Notes: generated from the letters alone by a model not told the origin. Shown: positions 33,874 through 46,076, counted from the stretch's first letter. The stretch is DNA of 64,000 bases from Lamellibrachia satsuma (GCA_033239005.1 BSQZ01000021.1:9251016-9315015); one strand, 5' to 3'. Made by a program: numbers and translations.

Positions 33874-36134
33874 CAGCCCAGGGAGCTGCACGAATCGACA
33901 GCCATTGTAGCATTACATAACAGTGGTAACACATGTAGGCACTATTGGCAACGTCTTCATATCCAATCGAAATAAATCATACGGAAGATAATGTTAAAGT
34001 ATCCGGAAGAACATTCTACGAATACAATATGGCTTAATGTTCAGACTTCAGTGTATCATCAGTATTACGAAGGCACGCACGGACGCACGCACGAAAAGAG
34101 AAAACAGAAGACGTAAGTAGAAAACATTGAAACATTCTAATAAAATATTACTTTTGCAAAGACACAACTTATTTGAGAACTGCCTGCTGTAGTAACGCTA
34201 ATTCACACAGTCGCAAAAAGTACACCCGCAGAGGCCGGCAGCTCTGTATTTCAATAACACCGTGACAAACAATGCAAAGTCTAAAAACCGTTCATCTGAT
34301 CTACGATGAAATTTAATCACAAATACAATCTCCATTTTACATGATCGTATGTTGAGCTTGTGACAACGCGCGTTAAGTTGACAAGCGTCATTTCATGGAA
34401 CCGTAACTCAGTCTTGCAATTAACACTCGTTCCAACAGTTTATGCTAATTATTGGCTGACGTTCGGCACGTAATCCGAATGGACAATGCTCAGTGACCGC
34501 AGATTACGTAGAGATTACGTCAAATTACATATTGAAAACCCCAGGCGTAGTAAGTGTTCGGTAGACAGGCGCTTAAAGCTGGTTTCCTCGAAATGCAGTA
34601 ATACCCTGTTTCAAAATGCACTGAATTGCCCCCAGTTAAAAAGAGGACATACTACCCGTGGCACTGACTATCCAGGAGGCGTTCATGTTTGGTTGACATT
34701 CTTTTAATAACACTGTTTTCACTCGTCCCACGACTAATATTTGCAGATTATATATTCGTTATTCTCTTAGTGAATTTATTCAACAGTATCCTATTACGAT
34801 GTGGTTATCAGAATTGACTGAGCCGCGTCATGAACGCTTCTACAGTGGCTCATGGGAGACGGAGTCCACAGCAGGTTAAACATGTATCCCCGTGTGGGAT
34901 TCTTTTACTTCCTTTTACTTACTACACTATATTCACTGTCTCTTCCGAAAGGTACAGGCAAAGTGGGGTGAACGAACAGCCACAACACCACACTTTAAAT
35001 TTTCTTAGTCTATAGCGCATGATGCATATAGCATCTAACGAGGGATGTTCATGTCAAAAATAATGAACATCCATAGTTTTTCGAATAGTGCCAACTCAAT
35101 TTCTCAACAACATTCTTCGAACATGTTGGTCAAACTCTGGCCATGCATATTGGTTAAACTCTGGCAAAGGATACTGGTCAATGATAAAATCACAGGTCAC
35201 AACCACCAAGTACAGTGGTCAAGCGATGATCATATACATTGAACAAGCGCTGGAGAAATATACTTGCGAAACAAATCAGTCAAACGCTGGCCAAATGCAA
35301 AGATCAGACCCTGACCAAACATGTGTCAAACGTGGCCAAACAAATCGGCCAGATACTAACCAAACACACTGCTGAAATCCTAAAATGTAAAACGTTGTCA
35401 GACACAACGGTTAAACCCTTGTGGGACACAACTTGTAAACCCTTGTCAGACATAAAGGCCAAACTCTGGCTACATACTCTTGGCAGATGCTGGCTGAATT
35501 CAATGTAAAACCATGCGATCGATCCAAGCGTAATCATACCTTATTAACAATCAGGGTTGCTTCTTTAACTGTACTTCCGCTACGAATGCACGGGGAAATG
35601 CCAATCTTCAATGTCAATGGCATCACGGTCTGTTCTTCACGGATGAAGTCCTCATCGTCGCTGGATAAACATGCTTTTGACCTTCTAAGTGACGGGATTA
35701 CCATAGCAACCGGTGTCATGACGCCTGTTAAATGCACACAACCACAATCACTAAACGGCCGAGCTTATCTAGCGGCGATACCTTGGCCCGTTTCTCTAAT
35801 GTAATTAGTTCGCTGAGATCTCCACAAGGCAGCCCCCACAACTCACAAACTGTGAGCAAAACAACATTTGGAATTTCGCCAATCTAATTACCGATGAAAT
35901 CAAAGACTAAATGAAAAAAAAAGAACTCAAGTATCGTAGTAATTGAACTGCGGGAGTGAGACACAGCCACCAGCTGACGGCCAACTGACACCAGCGGGAA
36001 AGTCGGCTATACCGCGAACAATTCTGCGAAAATGGAGAAAAACCCTTTCGGCTGATCCGCGTTTACAGCTGTGACGTAATTTGGTTTACGTTATGTATCC
36101 ATGTGGTATATATGCATCTACGTAACACCAATGG
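33874..36134. other. Region without a recognised gene; degenerate repeat
   Basis: From about 35100 to 35480 short motifs such as GTCAAACTCTGGCC, GGTTAAACTCTGGC, CAAACGCTGGCC and GGCCAAACTCTGGC recur at irregular spacing, a heavily decayed minisatellite of about 24 bp. The 105-codon frame at 35487-35804 has no recognised motif. The rest is unremarkable. Confidence 0.4.
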
Positions 36135-36857
36135 TAGTAGCAATGACTGCTACCCCGTAGTAGCAATGACTGCTACCCCGTAGTAGCAGTGACTGCTACC
36201 CCGTAGTAGCAATGACTGCTACCCCGTAGTAGCAGTGACTGCTACCCCGTAGTAGCAATGACTGCTACCCCGTAGTAGCAATGACTGCTACCCCGCAGTA
36301 GCAATGACTGCTACAATGCAGTAGCAATGACTGCTACCCCGTAGTAGCAATGACTGCTACCCCGTAGTAGCAATGACTGCTACCCCGCAGTAGCAATGAC
36401 TGCTACCCCGCAGTAGCAATGACTGCTACCCCGCAGTAGCAATGACTGCTACCCCGTAGTAGCAATGACTGCTACCCCGCAGTAGCAATGACTGCTACCC
36501 CGCAGTAGCAATGACTGCTACCCCGTAGTAGCAATGACTGCTACCCCGCAGTAGCAATGACTGCTACCCCATAGTAGCAATGACTGTTATCCCGTAGTAG
36601 CAATGACTGCTATCCCGTAGTTGCAATGATTGCTATCCCGTAGTAGCAATGACTGATATCAGGTCGTAGCAATGACTGTTATCCCGTAGTAGCAATGACT
36701 GCTATCACGTAGTAGCAATGACTGCTATCCCGTAGTAACAATGACTGCTATCCCGTAATAGCAATGACTGCTATCCCGTAGTAGCAATAATTGCTATCCC
36801 GTAGTAACAATGACTGCTATCCCGTAGTAGCAATGACTGCTGTCCCGTAGTAGCAAT
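36135..36857. repeat. 23-bp hairpin-forming minisatellite, about 31 copies
   Basis: The unit is TAGTAGCAATGACTGCTACC + CCG. GTAGCA and TGCTAC are perfect reverse complements around ATGAC, so each unit can fold into a 6-bp stem with a 5-base loop. Units to about 36580 read CTACCCCG and later ones mostly CTATCCCG, two zoned subfamilies. GCAGTGACTGC variants occur in a few early copies. Confidence 0.95.
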
Positions 36858-36865
36858 GTTAGACT

Positions 36866-37050
36866 GTGGCAGGCGTCTCGACCTGTCTCCCACCTGTCTT
36901 TTTTGGGGGGGGGCAACCGTCCACCCAACCTGTTTTGAGAGTCCACCTTCCACCAATTCCACCTCCTCTATTTCTAAGGCCAACTTCCCACCGACCACCA
37001 CTTTTTAGGACCAGCGTCCCACCCCCCCTTCCTACCACCACCTCCCTCTA
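36866..37050 (-). repeat. G-rich dispersed repeat, copy 2
   Basis: Read on the minus strand this matches 29760-29945 (see there). It starts directly after the 23-bp array. A run of G near 36905-36912 differs from the other copy. Confidence 0.6.
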
Positions 37051-37844
37051 GACTGACCAGCATTTAATTTAATTTCAACTGATGTGGTAAGATATCACAA
37101 TGCTTTATAAAACCGGGCTATATTGCTTAAAGGGACAAAACAAAACAATGACCATCATTGTAATATACTTCTAAGCGACACTACTCATACACTGTTATCG
37201 ATAACACAATCACATGGGCAGCCATTTTGTGAAAAACGATGACCTAGTGGGTTGTATGGAGATTGACGCGACACGCAAGCTGCAGTTACACCATTGCTCA
37301 CTAGGCGGCGATACGCTTAACTTTTTTTATCAAAACGCTCACAAAACAATTGAACACCTGACTTCAACTCCAACGCCAATATTTTGCGATATTGAGTTTT
37401 GAATACACCATGCGGACCACCTTTCAAATAGCTATCTATTTGTCACGAAGAATCACCCAACTGCACTACAGAAATCGCGTCAAGGTCAACATTAAAAATC
37501 GACACCCCAGGGAGTTGGGTCAGATTTGTTCTTAGACTGTGTATTCCGCTAGATGGAGTGGCAATCGTTCAAGGCTAACTTGCAGCTATTTCATACCGCA
37601 GTAAGCCGTGATGGATGAAGGTGACATTATCGGTAAAAGAAGGTGACAAATGGAAGGGTGCTGAACAGTTGGATGTTTTCAGCGACGGGTGCAGGGAACA
37701 AAAACAACCACATGTTTGTGATGTTTTTACACTTGTCCATCTAACTCGTTTACACAGCAGACGTTCACGCGTGTGCATTCGATCTTGCCGTGCGTGAGTG
37801 AGTTTGGAGTGATTAAGAAGACGAAACGTAAAAATAATACAGTG
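37051..37844. other. Region without a recognised gene
   Basis: Nothing convincing. The minus-strand frame at 37575-38075 is 166 codons but crosses the 21-bp repeat and has no recognised domain. Confidence 0.3.
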
Positions 37845-37954
37845 GAAATGTTCATGGAATGTATTGAAATGTTCATGGAATGTATTGAAATGTTCATGGA
37901 ATGTATTGAAATGTTCATGGAATGTATTGAAATGTTCATGGAATGTATTGAAAT
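37845..37954. repeat. 21-bp repeat, 5 copies
   Basis: The unit GAAATGTTCATGGAATGTAT + T is nearly perfect and reads MFMECIE on the plus strand and EHFNTFH on the minus. The enclosing plus-strand frame (37773-38165) is 130 codons long but has no recognised domain. Confidence 0.95.
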
Positions 37955-37988
37955 GATTGCAACAAAGTTCGAGACGGACGCAGTGACG

Positions 37989-38049
37989 GGTTACCCCGGG
38001 GGAGTGGTACTCCCTATACTGAGGTATAGCAGTACCCCCCGGGCGGGTG
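37989..38049. mobile_element. Imperfect inverted repeat, MITE-like
   Basis: GGTTACCCCGGGGGAGTGG and, about 25 bases on, GTACCCCCCGGGCGGGTGAC pair imperfectly, with TACTCCCTATACTGAGGTAT in the middle. This resembles the CCCGGGGGGTACTCCC termini of common invertebrate MITEs; recognition is from memory and tentative. Confidence 0.4.
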
Positions 38050-38172
38050 ACATGATGAAGGACTACAAAGTCCACTTAGACCTATTTTTAAAACAAGTCG
38101 GTCGCCAGAAACAAAGACAAATTCAAACTGAGCGACCACGAGCTGCTCCGCTTAGAGGGAGCTGACAAGCTG

Positions 38173-38438
38173 CAGGTGCATGTTTCCAGATCGATGTCTG
38201 GCATTATGGAAACATCATTCCCTATCTTGAAGCCCGATGTCGCACCTGCCTACCCAACAGGTGCATGCTTCCAGATCGATGTCTGGCATTATGGAAACAT
38301 CGTTCCCTATCTTGAAGCCCGATGTCGCACCTGCCTACCCAACAGGTGCATGCTTCCAGATCGATGTCTGGCATTATGGAAACATCGTTCCCTATCTTGA
38401 AGCCCGATGTCGCACCTGCCTACCCAACAGGTGCATAT
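38173..38438. repeat. 85-bp direct repeat, three copies plus a stub
   Basis: Copies start at 38173, 38258 and 38343 (CAGGTGCATG, CCAGATCGATGTCTGGCAT, GAAGCCCGATGTCGCACCTG) and are almost identical; a stub starts at 38428. CCAGATCGATGTCTGG is an imperfect palindrome in each. Because 85 is not a multiple of three, the frame shifts between copies. Downstream to 38596 one plus frame stays open and ends acidic (DDIPGELGGADDVFDGDDN), perhaps the remnant of a coding exon; not recognised. Confidence 0.9.
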
Positions 38439-38596
38439 TATACAGGTATGGTACGAACAAATATAGCCAAACTAGACGACGTGAAGTCGCCCACAAAGTA
38501 CTGAGGCAGTCCACCACCGAATACACCGACGACATCCCCGGAGAACTTGGAGGAGCTGATGATGTGTTCGATGGTGATGACAATGAAGCCAATTAG

Positions 38597-39169
38597 CCAG
38601 ATTCGCTGATCTGGACAATCTGCTGTTCTCACCTATATGCGATGACACCGCATAATTCGTGTTTGGGCTTCACCCATCGTGACCTTTGACCTCTCGAACT
38701 CTGAACTACGACACTTATCTAAACGAAAAGTGGTCAAAGTGTGTGTAGTAGTGTTGTTGACAACCAGTGATAATATGATGGCGCTTTGTCCACGAACCCT
38801 GAAATATTATGTTTTTTTGCTTCCACCAACATTCATCATCGGTGGAGTTGGGCTATTGTTGAAGGTATTCAATGTCTCGATGGAAGCGGAATTCGTCGCA
38901 ATACTTCCGAAAGAGAAAACATTGTCTCTTCACCACACAATACAAAGGCAATGAATTGTCAAAAGCGGTCATGTGAATTGATCAGACCACAGCAGTAGAA
39001 GGGTTCTTACTATTGGCGATGCTATTCTTATAGTCATTAATTTAAAACACTTATCAAGGACCCCATGCAAATAGATCGTAGCCTCACAGTCCCCAATTTG
39101 GGAAACGCTGAAAACTGTAGATAGTTGTTTGCAGTTCGGACTATGCCTGGTTGTATGATTAAAGCGAAA
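38597..39169. other. Region without a recognised gene
   Basis: Two overlapping open frames (38679-38954, 38786-38998) without recognisable motifs. Confidence 0.3.
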
Positions 39170-39355
39170 CAAAGTCATGTATTGGGCCTATGAAACTATA
39201 AGAGCTAATAAAACATAATCATTTGAAACCACAATCAAGAATTTGTAGCTACAATCAAGAATATCACGCCAGTGGTTTACTAGGAAAACCTTACTTTCAT
39301 GGGCCGCTCCATACTGTTAAATAACCCTACGTCACGAGTGCCTGTAGTCTGGCCA
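39170..39355 (+). repeat. Dispersed element, copy A
   Basis: GTCATGTATTGGGCC, GAGCTAATAAAACATAATCA, TGTAGCTACAATCAAGAATA and CCAGTGGTTTACTAGGAAAA correspond in order to copy C (40305-40550). It ends at GGCCATATTC. Confidence 0.55.
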
Positions 39356-39394
39356 TATTCGAGAACCAAATGAAAATATATTTGTAAACACCTA

Positions 39395-39775
39395 TGCTTG
39401 CCAACAGGATATGGCCATGCTGTTTGCGTCTAAACTAAACATATGCGACATATTTTGACCATTGTTTACTAAATTTCTCCCGTTCTGACTTAGCATATCT
39501 CTTGATTGAAAGTTTGCGTTGTTTCGGTATATACCAGTCGTCCCTTCGTTCTCGGTCGAAGGTACCAAACGAGTAACAGCGGAAGTCTAGCTGCATCAAT
39601 TTCCACGAACTGCCAGGCTCTTATTGGTCGCCCTGGTTAAAATGTCAGCCACTAGGATAACGGAGATTTAACCAAATTCTTCTAAATCTAACAACAAATT
39701 CAGAGGAAACCTCTAAACATGCTAATCTTGATTGTAGTTGCAAATGTATAATTGTATTAACTATTTTAGTTGCAT
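39395..39775 (-). repeat. Dispersed element, copy B (inverted)
   Basis: GGATATGGCCATGCTGTTTG, GTCTAAACTAAAC, TATTGGTCG, ACGGAGATTTAACCA and TAGTTGCAAATG match the reverse complement of 40305-40550 (GGATATGGCCGTACTGTTTG, ATCTAAACTCAAC, ACGGAGATTTAACCA). About 120 bp near 39480-39600 is extra in this copy. Confidence 0.7.
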
Positions 39776-40304
39776 TCTTTCTATGGGGAGTTAACGAAAG
39801 GCAAACGCCCAGCTCTAAACAAGGATGTAATCAAAATATATCTGAAAACTATGGCATCGATCCTCTGCACTGGTCAACAGTTGCTGAAGACCGATCTACC
39901 TGACGAGCCAGTGTTAGTGGTGGTTCTGCTATTGACAGCAAGGCGTTCCGGACTAACCATGAGTTCAAACGGGCGCGGCATCACGCTGGCAAATTTTTGG
40001 CGAGGTAATAATGAAGCCACTGAGACAAGCATTGTTTCTTGAGACTGGCTACAACATTCTACTTTAGGTGCATTGTCCCAAAACCATGACTTTTTTTCGT
40101 TTTCTCTTCAGCCTAGATCGTCTAGATTGAATTGTTCTTATTAAAACTTACAGCCTCTTAGAGTCTACGCATATGGTTAGATCAAACAGTAAAATTAAGT
40201 GTTTCCCATTAAAAAAGTTGTTTTGTTGGTCCAACGTATGTTCTAACTGAAAACAACTACTGTTAGAAACTCATCGATACATTGAAAGCGATACAACAGT
40301 CATG
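39776..40304. other. Spacer between inverted copies B and C
   Basis: Holds a 90-codon open frame (39770-40042, FYGELTKGKRPALNKDVIK) that is not recognised; it may belong to the mobile element or be chance. Confidence 0.25.
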
Positions 40305-40550
40305 GTTTTTGGGCAAAGCATTTAAAGAGTTAATAAAAAATATCCATTTGCAACTACTATCATGAATACCACGGTAGTGGTTTTCTCAGAATGTGTTCTA
40401 AAAGTGGTAGATTCTGGTTAAATCTCCGTTTTCCTGGCGGCTGATCAGAACGACCAATAGGCGCAGTTCTTGGAAAACGGACAAAGGCCAAAACATGTGG
40501 CATAAGTTGAGTTTAGATGCAAACAGTACGGCCATATCCAGCAGCCAATC
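40305..40550 (+). repeat. Dispersed element, copy C
   Basis: Reverse-complement partner of copy B and direct partner of copy A. Its GGCCATATCC right end corresponds to the GGATATGGCC left end of copy B. Confidence 0.7.
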
Positions 40551-40833
40551 CAGGGGGGTCTTATGTGTCTCCAGACCCCTGAAGGCCATGGAGGGGAGGT
40601 CTTAGGGGTCTCAAGACCCCCCTGTGTCCGTGGTAAACATTACGGTAAAGGATCATGTACATAGGAACTAGTGTCAATGTAAAGACTGAAGTATTAGCAG
40701 CCGGCTAATATTAATCTTTATGTAAGTAGAACGACACATGTGTCGCCCCCCCCCCCCGGTTCGTAAGTAGAATGACATAATAACTATGACTGACTGAGAC
40801 CCCCCTGCCAACAAGCCTAGATCCGCCCCTGAT
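40551..40833 (-). mobile_element. Small DNA-transposon-like element
   Basis: On the minus strand the right edge reads ATCAGGGGCGGATCTAGGC then GGCAGGGGGGTCTCAGTC. CAGGGGCGGATCYAG termini occur in many animal MITEs. The left part has CCAGGGGGGTCTTATG, CCAGACCCCTGAAGG and AAGACCCCCCTG, an inverted arrangement of the same GGGGGGTCT motif. Boundaries and class are uncertain. Confidence 0.4.
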
Positions 40834-41802
40834 ATCTGAGTAGAGGACTACACGTTTGTAACCATTGTAGGTACACAGACTCCAAACGATGATTTTTCCC
40901 TTTACGCACAGTGAACGTCGTCGGCGCAAACATGATTTGATACGAGTTTGTTTGTCTCAAGAGCAGTGTGTTTTTCCTCGTTGCCAGTTTATCTGTGAAA
41001 TAACTCGGGTAACTGGCGACAGCTACGTACACATCAGACTAGTGTACACAGGCTCTGAGCTCGGCTATTCTAGGAAAACCGCAAGTTCGTTCGCAAAATA
41101 TCTCCCTCATTTCACAGTGGTAAACGCGGCAAAACCGGATTGATCCTGATCATTCCATCCGCATGGGCGCAGGTGGCGTATGATTCTGATTGGGAAAATG
41201 AAGGCTGCATGCAGCGCCGTCTGTTGATAAAGCATCAAATCTACGGACTCAGCGGAAGCCGGCGGCAACAAAATGCTGGCGCCAACAGGAGGCTTATCAG
41301 ATACGTCACGTGGTATTTATGTTAACAGATGCGATTACTTTGACCGGTTAGTGATAATTCTAGTATTCGTGAACGTTTGGTTAGTCGAGCGCCATTGAAA
41401 CATTCGTGGACATGCAGAAGTGCGTGCAGCATCCGAAATAAATTGCATGAATTAAGAAATGAGATAATGATTGATCCCTGTCGCTCAGCTGCATAGCGTC
41501 CATGTTAACTCGATAGGTTTTCCAATCTGGGCTCTGTCAATGTGTGTAGAGCCTGCTAAGTTGGCAGATTTTTTCCAAAACGAGCCCAGTCTAACTGAGA
41601 CTGTTTTGCAAAACGCACTCAGTCCTTAGTAAAACGCAGCGCCGTGTGCGCAGAAGCCCAGGCGAATATGGCGGAAACCACTAACGCTGTCTTGATAGAA
41701 TATTATCATTCGCCTATTGTTGAAAATAAAAGACCGATAAAACAAAAACGTAATCCAGATAACTGAAAGAAAACTAGAGATAAGAAACCACCATGTACCG
41801 TG
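40834..41802. other. Region without a recognised gene
   Basis: Several short frames, none recognisable. Confidence 0.3.
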
Positions 41803-42688
41803 TACTCCCATCACCAGAACCCTCCATCCCACCAAGACCACTCTACACCCTGCGCCCCCAGCACCAGACCCCTCCATCCCACCAAGACCACCCTACACCC
41901 TGCGCCCCCAGCACCAGACCCCTCCATCCCACAAAGACCACAAAACACCCTGCACCCCCCAGCACCAGACCCCTCCATCCCACCAAGACCACCCTACACC
42001 CTGCGCCCCCAGCACCAGACCCCTCCATCCCACCAAGACCACCCTACACCCTGCACCCCCAGCACCAGACGCCTCCATCCCACAAAGACCACAAAACACC
42101 CTGCACCCCAGCACCAGACCCCTCCATCCCACCAAGACCACCCTACACCATGCACTCCAGCACCAGACCCCTCCATTCCACCAAGAACACCCTATCACCC
42201 TGCACCCCAGCACCAGACCCCTCCATCCCACAAAGACCACCCTACACCCTGCGCCCCCTCCATCCCACCAAGACCACAAAAACCTGCGCCCCCAGCACCA
42301 GACCCCTCCATCCCACCAAGACCACAAAACACCCTGCACCCCCAGCACCAGACCCTTCCATCCCACAAAGACCACAAAACACCCTGCACCCCAGCACCAG
42401 ACCCCTCCATCCCACCAAGACCACCCTACACCATGCACTCCAGCACCAGACCCCTCCATCCCACCAAGACCACCCTACACCCTGCACCCCCAGCACCAGA
42501 CCCCTTCATCCCACAAAGACCACAAAACACCCTGCACCCCAGCACCAGACCCCTCCATCCCACCAAGACCACCCTACACCATGCATTCCAGCACCAGACC
42601 CCTCCATTCCACCAAGAACACCCTATCACCCTGCACCCCAGCACCAGACCCCTTCATCCCACCAAGACCACCCTACACCCTGCACCCC
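41803..42688. repeat. 50-bp C-rich minisatellite, about 18 copies
   Basis: The unit reads CCCTCCATCCCACCAAGACC + ACCCTACACCCTGCGCCCCC + AGCACCAGAC, with variants (CAAAGACCACAAAACACC, CATGCACTCC, AAGAACACCCTATCACC). The absence of stops lets two plus-strand frames stay open for about 345-363 codons and several minus frames as well; these are Pro/His-rich artefacts. Confidence 0.95.
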
Positions 42689-42698
42689 TAACTTACGT

Positions 42699-44505
42699 TC
42701 ACTCACTAACCCACCCCATGCACCACAAACCCACCCACCCATACTTCACCCCTCCACCTCATTCACTAACCCACCCCATGCCCCACAAACCCAACCACCC
42801 ACACTTTACCCCGTCCACTTCACTCACTAACCCACTCCATGCCCCACAAACCCAACCATCCATACTTCACCCCGTCCACTTCACTCACTAACCCGCTCCA
42901 TGCCCCACAAACCCAACCATCCATACTTCACCCCGTCCACTTCACTCACTAACCCGCTCCATGCCCCACAAACCCAACCACCCACACTTCACCCCGTCCA
43001 CTTCACTCACTAACCCACTCCATGCCCCACAAACCCACCCACCCACACTTTACCCCGTCCACTTCACTCACTAACCCACTCCATGCCCCACAAACCCACC
43101 CACCCACACTTTACCCCGTCCACTTCACTCACTAACCCACTCCATGCACCACAAACCCAACCACCCACACTTTACCCCGTCCACTTCACTCACTAACCCA
43201 CTCCATGCACCACAAACCCAACCACCCACACTTCACCCTGTCCACTTCTCTCACTAACCCACTCCATGCCCCACAAACCCACCCACACTTCACCCTGTCC
43301 ACTTCCCTCACTAACCCACTCCATGCCCCACAAACCCAACCATCCATACTTCACCCCGTCCACTTCCCTCACTAACCCACTCCATGCCCCACAAACCCAA
43401 CCATCCATACTTCACCCCGTCCACTTCACTCACTAACCCACTCCATGCCCCACAAACCCAACCATCCATACTTCACCCCGTCCACTTCCCTCACTAACCC
43501 GCTCCATGCCCCACAAACCCAACCATCCATACTTCACCCCGTCCACTTCACTCACTAACCCGCTCCATGCCCCACAAACCCAACCACCCACACTTTACCC
43601 CGTCCACTTCACTCACTAACCCACTCCATGCACCACAAACCCAACCACCCACACTTCACCCTGTCCACTTCTCTCACTAACCCACTCCATGCCCCACAAA
43701 CCCACCCACACTTCACCCTGTCCACTTCCCTCACTAACCCACTCCATGCCCCACAAACCCAACCATCCATACTTCACCCCGTCCACTTCCCTCACTAACC
43801 CACTCCATGCCCCACAAACCCAACCATCCATACTTCACCCCGTCCACTTCCCTCACTAACCCACTCCATGCCCCACAAACCCAACCATCCATACTTCACC
43901 CCGTCCACTTCCCTCACTAACCCGCTCCATGCCCCACAAACCCAACCATCCATACTTCACCCCGTCCACTTCACTCACTAACCCACTCCATGGACCACAA
44001 ACCCAACCACCCATACTTCACCCCGTCCACTTCACTCACTAACCCGCTCCATGCCCCACAAACCCAACCATCCATACTTCACCCCGTCCACTTCCCTCAC
44101 TAACCCACTCCATGGACCACAAACCCAACCATCCATACTTCACCCCGTCCACTTCCCTCACTAACCCACTCCATGCCCCACAAACCCAACCATCCATACT
44201 TCACCCCGTCCACTTCACTCACTAACCCACTCCATGGACCACAAACCCAACCATCCATACTTCACCCCGTCCACTTCCCTCACTAACCCACTCCATGCCC
44301 CACAAACCCAACCATCCATACTTCACCCCGTCCACTTCACTCACTAACCCACTCCATGGACCACAAACCCAACCACCCATACTTCACCCCGTCCACTTCA
44401 CTCACTAACCCACTCCATGGACCACAGACCCAACCACCCATACTTCACCCCGTCCACTTCACTCACTAACCCACTCCATGCACCCCAGACCCAACCAACC
44501 AACCA
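42699..44505. repeat. 61-bp C-rich minisatellite, about 30 copies
   Basis: The unit reads TTCACTCACTAACCCACTCC + ATGCCCCACAAACCCAACCA + TCCATACTTCACCCCGTCCA + C. Variants are CCGCTCC, GGACCAC, GCACCAC, ACCCACAC and a 57-bp unit lacking four bases. A block of seven units (423 bp) is present twice: 43193-43408 and 43616-43831 translate identically and share the 57-bp unit and the CTTCTCTCACT variant. Confidence 0.95.
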
Positions 44506-45025
44506 ATCCCCAACATATCCGTCTCTGGAAGTATTTTCTGGAGAATCTGTTAAATTAACCAAAGTCTCGTTGGTCTGTGCTGTATAAGAAATATAGTTAA
44601 TATTTCAAAACGATCTAAGTTTAATGATGTCAAAACGGGTTCAATCCATGGATTCTATTTTGAAATAAATGCTTCATTTAAAATAAATCATAATTACATT
44701 ATATTGGCAAATGGATTTGCCTTGATCAGGTATCTAATAGAGACTATTTGACATGCATTATTTTATTTATTTATTTATTTATTTTATATAGTATTTTATA
44801 TGCATACAAAGTAACGACATAATCCTATTTTTCTTTCGTTCTTTACTCAAAATGGTAAAAATGGACTGAGCGTGTTTTGGAATACGGCTCTTCGATTTGA
44901 CTTGCCAAACTTTCAATCTTCGTATCTGGCGATCGATGAAGACATTAGTCTACCCATTATATTTGATGGCTAACTACACAATTGACGAATCGCAATAGAC
45001 CGTTCTCGAGGATGTGAAATTGCAG
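44506..45025. other. Region without a recognised gene
   Basis: AT-rich with a TTTAT run near 44761-44790; nothing recognised. Confidence 0.3.
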
Positions 45026-46076
45026 CTTTCTGTACGGACGAGACGAGTCAGCGATCAGGCATACCGTTAATAGCCCACTCCACCAACGAGTTGGTCTTTC
45101 TGTACGGACGAGACGAGTCAGCGATCAGGCATACCGTTAGTAGCCCACTCCACCAACGAGTTGGTCTTTCTGTACGGACGAGACGAGTCAGCGATCAGGC
45201 ATACCGTTAATAGCCCACTCCACCAACGAGTTGGTCTTTCTGTACGGACGAGACGAGTCAGCGATCAGGCATACCGTTAGTGGCCCACTCCACCAACGAG
45301 TTGGTCTTTCTGTACGGACGAGACGAGTCAGCGATCAGGCATACCGTTAGTGGCCCACTCCACCAACGAGTTGGTCTTTCTGTACGGACGAGACGAGTCA
45401 GCGATCAGGCATACCGTTAGTGGCCCACTCCACCAACGAGTTGGTCTTTTGTACGGACGAGACGAGTCAGCGATCAGGCATACCGTTAGTGGCCCACTCC
45501 ACCAACGAGTTGGTCTTTCTGTACGGACGAGACGAGTCAGCGACCAGGCATACCGTTAGTGGCCCACTCCACCAACGAGTTGGTCTTTCTGTACGGACGA
45601 GACGAGTCAGCGATCAGGCATACCGTTAGTGGCCCACTCCACCAACGAGTTGGTCTTTCTGTACGGACGAGACGAGTCAGCGATCAGGCATACCGTTAGT
45701 GGCCCACTCCACCAACGAGTTGGTCTTTCTGTACGGACGAGACGAGTCAGCGATCAGGCATACCGTTAGTGGCCCACTCCACCAACGAGTTGGTCTTTCT
45801 GTACGGACGAGACGAGTCAGCGACCAGGCATACCGTTAGTAGCCCACTCCACCAACGAGTTGGTCTTTCTGTACGGACGAGACGAGTCAGCGACCAGGCA
45901 TACCGTTAGTAGCCCACTCCACCAACGAGTTGGTCTTTCTGTACGGACGAGACGAGTCAGCGACCAGGCATACCGTTAGTAGCCCACTCCACCAACGAGT
46001 TGGTCTTTCTGTACGGACGAGACGAGTCAGCGACCAGGCATACCGTTAGTAGCCCACTCCACCAACGAGTTGGTCT
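45026..46076. repeat. 70-bp minisatellite, 15 copies
   Basis: The unit reads CTTTCTGTACGGACGAGACG + AGTCAGCGATCAGGCATACC + GTTAGTGGCCCACTCCACCA + ACGAGTTGGT. Copies are nearly identical. Variants are blocked: copies 1 and 3 have TTAATAG and copy 2 TTAGTAG; copies 4-11 have TTAGTGG; copies 12-15 have TTAGTAG with GACCAGG. Copy 7 is 69 bp. CCAACGAGTTGG is a small palindrome in each unit. Confidence 0.97.

Noticed and set aside
41793..42891. Open frames of 345 and 363 codons on the plus strand
   Set aside because: They lie entirely over the 50-bp and first 61-bp units, are open in more than one frame and strand, and change reading phase with every unit. They are Pro/His-rich artefacts.
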